A stretch of DNA of 64,000 nucleotides. It comes from Lutraria lutraria (lineage: Eukaryota; Mollusca; Bivalvia; Venerida; Mactridae). The DNA is taken from the NCBI GenBank assembly GCA_964023205.1, contig OZ026836.1, positions 3,851,501 through 3,915,500 of the forward strand. Reading direction: 5' to 3'. Both the position numbers and the translations under genes were made by a program. Under the pieces are notes generated by a model. That model was not told the DNA's origin and did no database searches. It was given only the letters and a program-made list of their open reading frames with translations. Positions 48,823-59,373 of this stretch are shown piece after piece. Every line of letters begins with the position of its first letter. Position 1 is the first letter of the stretch.

Positions 48823-51800
48823 TAGGCTATGGGCTACTGGGCGAAACCCTCCCCCCCCCCCCCCGGAGACATTTTTGTAGACACCATTTTTGTGAAAGCT
48901 CAATGCCTTCTGATCATTTTCCCAGTGTCTACAATCTGGGCGTTTGTGAACTACAGCATGCTAATTACCGTTACCGAAAAATACGTTTGACAATATTTCT
49001 TTTTTGGTTAGAAGTCTTATTCTAGATATTTTCAATAATTCATCAATTTGAACAATTCCTTTGAAGTTAGCAGCGGCGTTACTTGTCGATAAAATGCATG
49101 TATTTCACTTTATTGCACTATATATGCTCTGTAATTTACGTTACCCTGCGTTACCCTAAAATGACAAGGAAATGACAGTTGTATATGTTACATTAACACA
49201 AAAGCAGTCGTAAACAATTTTTTATTCATATTAGGCAAATACTACCACATATTCATGTTTGTCTTTCATTGAATGCTCGTTTATGTCTTCATTTTACGTA
49301 AAAGGCGTTACATATAAAAGTATACGTGTCACATGGAAATCATTTATATTACTGTGATCACATGCTATGATCAAATAGGTATACAGTGATAGGTAGTTAA
49401 TGATACATTCATTAATACCCATAACTGGAAAACATTTCTAGTTACAAATGTTGTAAAGTTTGACTGGCATACTTGTAGTTTACGTTACATAACGTTACCT
49501 TTATTACGACAAGTATTTAACACGCTTTACAATGTATAAACATTGATTTAATATACAAAATGTATATACTTAATTACTGGCAATACGTACATGTAAATTA
49601 ACATTCCAACTTTTTTAATTCATCACTGATTGTGTTTTACGTTACATGGTTTTATTTGTGTTACGTTTGAAATGATTCATAAACGAGTAACAACATTTCT
49701 ATGAAACTGTTATAAAATCATCATCGAGTAAATTCTAAGAATATGTATCTATGAAACAATTAAATTTACAATGACAGCGACAGTGCAATAAACATTGTTC
49801 CATTGACACACATAAACATGTGTGTGCCATTTACGTTACCATTTGTTACATGATTATTTATATATATATACTTAAGTGCAATATTGTATGTTATGTCAGA
49901 TTTCATTAGCTATTCATATTGTCATCAAGGTATTTTTGTTGTTCTGATGGCAAACGTTCACGAATTTCACAAATCCTCATCACTTTTCTGTTTCGATCAT
50001 ACTAATGAGCTCAGTGTCGTTTTTACCATCAGTGTCTTCTGCGTCGCTTGCCTTTGGCACAATATTATCCTCGTACCAGTTGTATTTCAGCATGTGAACA
50101 GGACCGAATTTCCAACCACTTTCATCAACTTTTAGAAGATCATGATTGCCCTCTTTGCATGGGTCCAAATATACACCTTGTAATTACCCGTAACACATTG
50201 AACATACGAGACGTGCTCTGCAGGGAGTGAGTAAGCTCATGTCCATACCACTTAAAGCGTTCAGAAAACAACCATGACTTTGAAACTTGTCATACCTCAG
50301 TTTGTTGATGTCGTTGTATTTTTAATGACCAAACTACACACATACAAATGTCTCAATGGCCCTGTAAAGTTCATCCGAACAAACATGCTTGGTAAATTGG
50401 CCAATATTGTCATGTAATCTTCATTTGTAAGAGCAAAACTCCTATAGCTATACATTACTTTTTCTAATTACAATTACGCGACGCCTCATACATCCGCTTT
50501 GAAAAATTAATATAAGTATACATTGCAGACTTTGCAGTTTTAATAAAAGTTGGAGATATATGCAGGATTCTGTTGGTTTCCTCCGTTTCATCATTAACTG
50601 TTGAGGTAACGAAATTCACTACGTATTGAAAATACAAATGTAGTTTCATTCAGTAAAGTAGCGCTGGAACACTATATTGTCTCTGAGATTAGTGAGATTA
50701 CGTATTGACACATATGTAGCTTTTCCTTGGTAATTGTGGTTAATTGGCCAAATGATGTACATCTGTACAGACTATACACACTTGACATTCAAATTTTAAT
50801 TCAAAATGATGATAACACAGGCCTTTAAATGGTTTAAGGATGGTTTTATCTAACACATTTAAACTTCGCTCCTGACTGTAATCTCAGTGTTTTGAATCTC
50901 AGTTAGTGTGACTGTGACGCCATCTCTATAAGACTGCTCAAAGATTAGCTTTATTGACTGTGTCTTATTGTCGTCATCAGATAAGAAGCCCATCCGATTT
51001 CATGGAGTTATTGTTTTTTTACATGAGAGCAAGAACGTTGGACCTGCCCAACGTCATCGGCGCTCATCTGACTTGATAGACTGTTTGTTGTATGTATCTG
51101 ATATAAAGTCTACACGAGACGTTTTAGGCAACTGATAAGAAATCATCTCAGCTGCTTGCTCGAATGTGTCCGGAACTGCTATAAGTATCTGCAGTTACCC
51201 AATTAGGCGTTACTATTAACAACATAGGATGCGCCTTCTGTAGAATGGCTAGATGTTGGTTCTATTGGTGACTCAATATAAGGCATTCGACCTAGAAGAA
51301 ATGACCAGGTAAGCTTCAGGTCTGTGTCATGTTGAACAGACAGGAGCATAAGGAGGCCAAATGCGTTACGTTCTGCTCGTATCTGAATTATTATATTATG
51401 CTGAAATACTCTGTGTGAAAGGTTGTGTTTCTTCAAACCTTTGCCGGGGTAATTGAGCAATTGCTTCGATAAGGTCTTGTGCTCCCATGCAGCATGGTTT
51501 TAGTGTTTCACAGACGTCACTTTGTCAAGAGAACCACTGGCACAATTCCGGAATTTATCATAAGTTCCGTGAGACCACGGTCGTTCATTACTTTACCTAG
51601 ATGTATCGAAGATGGAGCATAAGTGTGTGAAATACACCCGTTCTCACTATGACATTAGTGAATTTGTTCCAGAAACTGCCAAACCAATAAGTACGATTTC
51701 ATGGCCACTGCTAGGTCACAGGCTACAATTGCATAATCATGGAAAAAAAGAAATATATCTATAAATTATTACGAAATTGATAGACTAAATTAAATATTTA

Positions 51801-52491
51801 TTTGATTAATGAAATTATTTATTTATTGACAATTGATTGCTTTGATTTGATTTATTGATATGAACATTTTATTATTAATGAAATGGTTTTTTTTAAATTT
51901 AAGCCTAAATGCCACTTTAGATCTTATAATGTCTAATGCCAAAAATATCAAGATTTAGTTATACATGCACTTATGTTCATAGTTATATTTTGGTAACGCA
52001 TGTGGTTAATGATATACACGTATTTTCTGCATTATTGTGACCTTTTTGTCACCTTGTCAACATATAATACAATTAAGTACCATCTACTCATTAGATAGAG
52101 TTCTGCTCGATCCAGAAACAGTAAGTTTATGATGATAATCGAATATTTTAGATATATGTGACCTTATTTCAGTGATATACTATTGGTATCGTAAATTATA
52201 CCACATTTGATGATGTGTTTAACATTTCTACACTGTTGTTTACATTCTCTGTGCTTATAATTATAATTACAAAGCCTTTAACACAAATTATTTTGATCTC
52301 TTTTCGATATTGTTATAACTTTAAAATTTCAATTATGGTAACGCCCAAAAATGGCGGTAACGGAGTAAAGCCCCAACACGTACCCAGACGGTAGACACTG
52401 GGATTTGGTAGGTCTTTCCATACACTTTCAGAAAAACACACTGTAGAAAAATGCCTCCGGGGGGAGGGGGATAGTGGTGCCCCATAGTCTA
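48823..52491. mobile_element. 3.7-kb decayed DNA transposon with about 150-bp TIRs
   Basis: Left end TAGGCTATGGGC...CCCTCC, poly-C, CCGGAGACATTTTTGTAGACA...CCCAGTGTCTAC...TCTGGG...CCGTTACCG (48823-48976). The right end 52340-52491 is the inverted equivalent (CGGTAACGGAG...CCCAGACGGTAGACACTGGG...AAAAATGCCTCCGGGGGGAGG...CCCATAGTCTA). ACC (possibly TAACC) flanks both ends. Subterminal DNA is rich in CGTTAC on the left (near 48968, 49078, 49142, 49154, 49308, 49494, 49504, 49643, 49833) and GTAACG on the right (near 51993, 52338, 52354), as expected of binding sites pointing inward. I cannot name the superfamily. Confidence 0.72.
49980..51480 (-). pseudogene. Broken ORF inside the DNA transposon
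   Basis: Minus-strand pieces in one order: near 51440-51210 NIIIQIRAERNAFGLLMLLS and a PLGxxPY-like turn; near 51180-51050 PDTFEQAAEMISYQLPKTSR, VDFISDTYNKQSIKSDERR; near 50168-49980 NHDLLKVDESGWKFGPVHML ending DDGKND-like and a stop. Frames change between pieces and stops intervene. The RVDFxxDTYxxxSIKxxERRRRG pattern is one I recall from multicopy uncharacterised proteins in molluscs and cnidarians. Role unknown; it may be the element's own protein. Confidence 0.5.
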
Positions 52492-53103
52492 ACCCGACTT
52501 CATTTAACAGATAAAAGACGAGTGAAATCGCCCATTTCTAAATATTTCTGAATTCTGTGGATCAGTAAAACATCGTAAAATCCTAAATGCTGAAGTAACA
52601 TACACATTTATGATAGCGTTTTGCCCAACTAAGGCTACAGTAAATGCTGTGTTTGCCGATAAATAATCAAATTTTGATATGCGGTGATTATGCTTACTAC
52701 TGATGCTCTGATGATCGATTTCACGTGCTTATGAAAGTCTATTAGTGGAAACTATAGGCACTTTCTTTTATACTTATTAATCTCACATACAATCTCATAA
52801 GCATACAATTATTTATAACGGAAAGAGCAATGATGTCCACGAACTTAATGATCCCCCTCGTACTTATCTATAAAAGACTGAAGTTTAATCTTTTTTTTTA
52901 AAATTATGTTCAACTTTTTTATTTATATTTCCTAACATGTACTTTTAACACGGCATGACTGTTATGTCATATGGTAACGTATTTCCATCACAGTACATTG
53001 ATAAACCACAAATATTGGTATCTATTCAATTCATACATAGCAAGATAAACAGCCGTGCGGATCTGAGTACATTGTATTATTGAATTCATGAAGATTGTAC
53101 GAT

Positions 53104-56100
53104 ATGGGCGTGCAATTTGACGAACATTTGTTACTCTTGATTGTAAGTGGATTACTGGGTCTTTTTCTTATAATCCTGTTGGTGATATTCTGCCTTGTCT
53201 TCAACAGGTAAGTCATTAATGTTTAGTATATTTTTAGAGTGACGTATCAACACGGTCTGATTCTGCCATATAAGGCCTCAAGATTCCGAAAAATGAAGAC
53301 AAGCACGAATACCAAGTTATTCATTAATATAAATAAGCAAAAACTTGGAAGAAAATGTGAACGAAACTACACGTATATGCAACTAAGGGCGTATCTGTTT
53401 CAACGAAACTGTTTATAACTCATTCACATAATTTTACTTCCCGGTTGAAGAAATCTTCTTATTCCTTGAAATCATATGGTTTCTTAGTATGGCTAAAATA
53501 TTCCGGGAGCAGATCTTAAAATATATTTACATTTAGGCTATATTGATTTTGATTCATTGTCAATTCGTTATGCTAATAATAGATAAATCCGTTTCACCAC
53601 ATTTATTAGGTAATGGAATAATTACGTATAGAAATTGGAAATTATTATGTTTACATTAAATAATATTAATTGGTAGTTGATATACCGTGCACTACGACTT
53701 TTATCTCAGTAATATAAATTTATAAGAATCTATTCAGATATTAATTATGTCTATGGCTGTACATGAAGTCAAGGATAATATTTTGTATATTATGTACGTA
53801 CACATACGTATAGGGACTGTATTTTTAGAATAAACGTATTTCGAAGATAGTGACATAGCTTTAATAAAAAACAATGACCTTACAGAATCGATAACAACAA
53901 CATCACGCCAACAGTAACAATAACATTACACTATAAACAATAATAACATTACACTATCAACAACACTAACATTACACTATCAACAATAATAACATTACAC
54001 TATCAACAACACTAACATTACACTATCAACAATAATAACATTGCACCATCAACAATAATAACATTACACTATCAACAACACTAACATTACACCATCAACA
54101 ATAATAACATTACACTATCAACAATAATAACATTGCACCATCAACAATAATAACATTACACTATCAACAACACTAACATTACACCATCAACAATAATAAC
54201 ATTACACTATCAACAATAATAACATTGCACCATCAACAATAATAACATTGCACTATCAACAACACTAACATTACACCATCAACAATAATAACATTACACT
54301 ATCAACAATAATAACATTACACTATCAACAACACTAACATTACACCATCAACAATAATAACATTACAATATCAACAACACTAACATTACACCATCAACAA
54401 TAATAACATTGCACCATCAACAATAATAACAACATTACACTATCAACAACACTAACATTACACCATCAACAATAATAACATTACAATATCAACAATAATA
54501 ACATTACACTATCAACAACACTAACATTACACCATCAACAATAATAACATTACACTATCAACAACACTAACATTACACCACCAATCACAACAATATTCTA
54601 CCATTAACATCAATAACACAAACAATAATAATAAATGATAAAATAATATTACAACAACATTTACTCCAACAGTGACAACATTACACCACCTCTAACAGCA
54701 ACATTACACAACAGTCACTATTATCATCAATGTCGTTTAGCATGCTTACCCAGTTACATGACCCCCCTCCATGGTCGAGTGGTAAGGTCGCTGACTTCAA
54801 ATCACTGTAACCTCTCACTGATAGAGGGTCTTGGGTTCGAGCCCAGCTACTGACCATTATTCAAAATGTGTAAAGTAGGCAGTTGCTTACGGAGGATGGG
54901 AGTCTAGTGCAAGTTTCTTCCCATGAACGATGGTTACGTGAACTGTCCGCTTCATATAACTCTGTTGCAAATGGGCTTAAAACCCGAACAATCAAACAAA
55001 AACCAGTTACAGTGAAGACAGTACCAAATCTTCATCTAACACAAATATATAACAAAATTATTAAACTATTTCCAGACGTTTAATATGGAAGCCACGTAAT
55101 TATGAGGCCATACATCAGGTTAGTCTTGAGGGTTCTGGATTGGGAGGAAGGTCAAGTTTGATATCGGAAGTGCAGACATTAAAGAGAGAGCTCGCGGAAG
55201 AACAAGCAGAAAAAGAAAGGGCACTTAAGAGGTTAATACATTCTTGTATAATGTAGAAGTAAAACGTAATGTTTGACAACATCGCTAGGTGAACTGACAG
55301 AACATTGATTAAAACACCACAAATAGACAAAGTTGTCATCTTCAATATAGGAGTGTAGGAGCAGTGCTGTAGGGGTACAGCGTCTGACTCCTAACTCGAA
55401 GTTGCGGGTGCGTTTCCAGTCAGTGATGGACTTTAACCTGAACCTTCACAACCGCTTCTTTCGACGCGAGTACTGATCAGAACCTAGGAATCAGTCATCG
55501 AGAGTAGTTGATTTAAGTTGCAAGAACTTGCACTACAATCGATGTAAAATAAATAAGTTCAATTAAATCAACATTAAACGATCAACGTTTACCATTCTTG
55601 TTTACTATGTGCATATAATACGCTTTGATCGGTATCCTTATGGAATAAGCTAAGTTAATTTTCTTGTGACTTTGTGTTTTGGGCACATTTTATTCAGTGA
55701 GAGATGCCTGTGTAACAATTCAACAATCATTCATAAAACATTCTTATCTATATATTCTATTCAAAATGTTCTTAACAAGTTCTTCAGATACTTATATTAT
55801 TAATATTAGGCTGAGCAGCATTATGTCCAGTCGTTTTCGAGATGGTAACCCAAACATTGTTGATCTAAATGACCCGGATCGTCCTGCTAAACTTGGTGAA
55901 CAATATTCAGAGCTGTATGACAATCAGTGGACAGATGCTTACCATGCTATGGAAAAGATTGAACATTTCTCGCCGGAAAATATTATTGAAATTTTGTTGC
56001 ATATTCTGCTGGTAAGTAACTTTATAACACAATGACAATTAATCATACATTTGAAACAGTATGTTGGGATATGCGTGGATAGGAAATGTGTGTAGCCATA

Positions 56101-57891
56101 TGTTACGTATTTATAAAGTTGGAAAACATCTAAAGCAATAATTAATGATACTTTGGGTGAACTGAGCTGGATTTTCAGATACAACCAACTTCATTGAGTA
56201 TGTATAGTATTGAACGCTTTGAAGAAATTGCATGCAATCAACCACGAGTGAACGACTTCCAAATTTAGATTTACATTGTATAATATTTGTAAGAACAAGT
56301 TGTGAAAACATATGTCTGTTGGTGACTACCCTGTGTTACTACAAGTATTTCATACTGCAGTCATATCCGCTTTAGATATTCATCGTTCATCGAGTCTATT
56401 TAATTCAGGAATGTTTTGAAATGTGTAAAGTGGAGGCAGACATGCAGATGGTAAAGATAAGGCATGACCTAGAGACTATTGTTTGCATTGTCGCAAAGGT
56501 AGGCCAGTTAATAGGTTTCCCAAATCTACAACCAAATTACTTTATATTGTTATTTAATATTAATTTGTTGGATTCAATTGTATCCGGGACTCTTTATTGT
56601 AATATTAGTGTCCCTGAATAAACATGTATGTACTAGTAACTATGCTTGTTTAGTTGTATAAATGTAACCCAAGTACCAAACCTTAATGAGGGTTATACTG
56701 TTTGTTTCTAATAAAGTCCAATAATGGGATTATTGCTGGATGGCGCGAGTCTTATAAACAAGATTACATTTTATTAAATAATCAGTTGAGATAAAATTTA
56801 AGTGTTGACAGGTTTTGTTAAAATTAGGTCAATACTAGTAAGTTATCAACATTAAAAACTGAAAAGAACTTTCGAGAACATTATTAGAGTTATTTTAAAC
56901 AGTTTAAGCCTTAAAATACAATTTGCCATCATGCGATCATTGTACTGTGTAAAAACACAATACTCCAGAATACCTCACTTCTCTATCTTGTATCCTTAGG
57001 ACTCAAAGACTGCAGTAGACGACATACTCATCAGAATTAAGGAAGAGCGAAAACTATTTGCTGCCGGACAAACACCAGATTACCAAACCGTTAGTATGAC
57101 ATGTATATGATTCTAACATTCTAAATAATGAATCAAACAGCAATGAACAGACTATAATTATAAGCAAAAGAGTCTCGGACAGGGTGTACAAAATCAAAAT
57201 GAATGCAAAACCATTTATTAATACAACAACATAAATCTCTGGTTGTTTTTTGTTTTTGTTTTGCTGCTGAGAGATTCCTTAGAAACATTGGTATGACATA
57301 ACAACAACATATATATTGTATGCATTTTAATGCTATTGTTTTATGGTTTGGTCATGGGCTGGTTAGAATAAAAAAAAAACAGAAATATATACATGTATAA
57401 ATGCATGAACATGTACTGAATATATAAAAATGTAAATCACAAATCGGATTAAAATGATAGCATGTATTGCCCTTGAGGTAGTTATAACTATAAAGTAGTA
57501 AATGTGTTGGTGTGCTTTCAAATACCTCTTCACAATAATGATATGTGTTTGTTAATAACCTATTTGACATGTGCACACTGATGAGTTGTATAATTATATA
57601 TATATTTAGGTGAAACAGATGTTACTGAATGCTGGTGTAGCATACAAGGCTACTTTAGATATAGAATCAGTCCAGATATTCACACAAGAATGTGCCAGAT
57701 TGTGTTGGTTGATGGTAGTACAAGATCCACCAATGGAACTACTTGTCAGACCTAATGGTAATGCTGGCGAGTGTTTCCGGCCTTATTTGACCAGTGGAAA
57801 ACACTTATTGTATGTCGTCTGGCCAACATTGATACTTCATAAAAAAGGAACAATTGTCTTCAAAGGGATTGCCGAATTTGGAAACAATTGA
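53104..57891 (+). CDS. Membrane-anchored Mieap-like protein, type 3
   Basis: Six exons: 53104-53207, 55076-55231, 55810-56011, 56409-56498, 57000-57089 and 57610-57891, phases 2,2,0,0,0, coding 307 residues. The anchor exon reads MGVQFDEH followed by a Leu/Ile-rich membrane segment (about residues 9-33), unrelated in sequence to the other anchors. The 156-nt second exon ends in a coil (SEVQTLKRELAEEQAEKERALKR in the genome; last 15 residues ELAEEQAEKERALKR). The acceptor at 55075 is chosen because it is the one that keeps the frame. The domain has SRFRDGNPNIVDLNDPDRP, YSELYDNQWTDAYHAMEK, ECFEMCKVEADMQMVKIRHD, RIKEERKLFAAGQTPDYQT, CARLCWLMVVQDPPMEL and YVVWPTLILHKKGTIVFKG. It is closer to type 1 than to type 2 in the first domain exon. 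Same probable family. Confidence 0.82.
53912..54590. repeat. 23-bp minisatellite, about 29 copies, in intron 1
   Basis: Units of AACATTACACTATCAACAAC plus ACT or AACATTACACCATCAACAAT plus AAT alternate irregularly, with one three-base insertion near 54430. The two unit versions form local higher-order pairs. No spacers are present. Confidence 0.95.
54763..54900 (+). mobile_element. tRNA-derived SINE
   Basis: CCATGGTCGAGTGGTAAGGT (A box), a long variable arm and GGGTTCGAGCCCAGC (B box) give a class II (Leu/Ser-like) tRNA-like head about 90 bases long. A non-tRNA body follows (GTGCAAGTTTCTTCCCATGA). The position inside an intron and the body sequence argue for a SINE rather than a tRNA gene. 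Confidence 0.65.
55352..55565 (+). mobile_element. Second tRNA-derived SINE
   Basis: CTGTAGGGGTACAGCGTCTGA (A-box side), TCCTAACTC in anticodon position and GGGTGCGTTTCCAGTC (B-box side) are followed by about 130 bases ending CGATGTAAAATAAATAAGTT. The layout of head, body and A-rich tail is typical of invertebrate SINEs. It lies in intron 2 of the gene at 53104. Confidence 0.62.
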
Positions 57892-59373
57892 CAACCTGAC
57901 ATTGATGTGTGATATATGTGTGTATAATCTACTACAATAATAATTATGTGGACAAATTTACAACATTTTTTCAACATGCTTCACATATTACAACGATACA
58001 ATATTCTGTAAAAGCTGTCGGTTTTTATGGTGTAAACAGGAAGAGGACATGTTTTGTATGCTTATTATATTTGACATGGCATGCATTGAAATACTACTGC
58101 ATCAAATATACATCTTATCTTTGCCTTAATAATAATACAAGTTAAATATGACCCTTGATTGGAATTGACAAAATTTCTTACTACTGATATAGTCATTTTG
58201 ACCTTTTGGTACACATTTTCAAGAGTCAGAAGCCTTGTTTTACAAATTTCAGAAGTCAAAGTACCATTTTAAGGGTCAAATGAAAGCCCTGTGTTTATCA
58301 GGACATATTGGGGAGACCTGTTTTTATTGTCCAACATACAAAACAAGAAACAATACAAGTATATTGTCCATATCAGACTGGGAAAGAATGCATATAACAC
58401 ATAATAATGTATATAAAACATAATAATGCATGTAACACATAACAATGTATATAAAACATGGATTTTATCTCTAAGGTTCCCACACTGGTATCTTTAAAAC
58501 AGTCAACAAAACAAAACAAGTTAATCTAATACCAGTTATCATATCTTAATATTCCTGAAGATATTTTTGAATATGACAGTTGTGTTATAAAAGCTTTCCT
58601 AGCCCAATAATCACAATTAAGGATAAAATTGTGGGTCCAACATTCATGATCTAACAACTCTACGATTTAGCCTAGTCAAAACGTCTGATTTTGAAACCAC
58701 ACACTAGGTATTTAATCCATATTTGATTTAGATATATGTTCTGATGATTAAGTTCTATTTAGACGGACCAGTGATTTTAAGATTGGTAGTATCCTTCCAT
58801 TACTGGACAGAAGACAAGTGGTTTTGGACACTGAATGATCACAATGGTAGACATTATGAACACATTGAGCAACAAATTATAACAACAAAACATATCTTTA
58901 ACATTGTATAACATCAACTTCACAAACAGTATAAATAATCAAACACAAATGAAAAAGTCAAGTAAATGTATCTTAAAATTAGTAAGATATACTAACAACA
59001 AATAAACATGTTTTAAATACAGATGTAAACAACTAAGAAAGATAAATCACAATCAAGTGTAAACAATTTCAGACAAGAGTTGCTCCCTTTGACAGCAATT
59101 ACAATTCAATATTTTCGAAGAAAGCTAAACAAAATTACAGGCAATTTGCGTTAAAACTTAAAATGATAGCTTGTAAAAGATTGTATGATAGCATTTCAAC
59201 ATTTGGCATGATTACTTTAAGCTGTAATTACAGTATATACCTGATAAATTTACAGTCAAAAGAAATAAAATAGTATTGATTTGACCAACCACGACAAAAA
59301 AGTAACAAAAGGCTACATGTACATGTATATCACCAAATTATTTAAAATAAGGGACTTATTTCAGATCTTAAGC
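57892..59373. other. Intergenic, nothing recognised
   Basis: The 3' flanks of two convergent genes. The only structure seen is a short imperfect tandem of about 36 bp near 58388-58460 (ACATAATAATG(T/C)ATATAAA type). Confidence 0.55.

Noticed and set aside
49884..50230. Plus-strand ORFs inside the DNA transposon
   Set aside because: The minus strand gives the more protein-like reading over the same bases; the plus ORFs are shadows.
54763..54855. Functional tRNA-Leu gene
   Set aside because: Good A and B boxes but poor acceptor pairing, and a SINE-type body follows in an intron.
55115..55345. Minus-strand 76-codon ORF
   Set aside because: Antisense shadow of the coil exon 55076-55231 of the gene at 53104.
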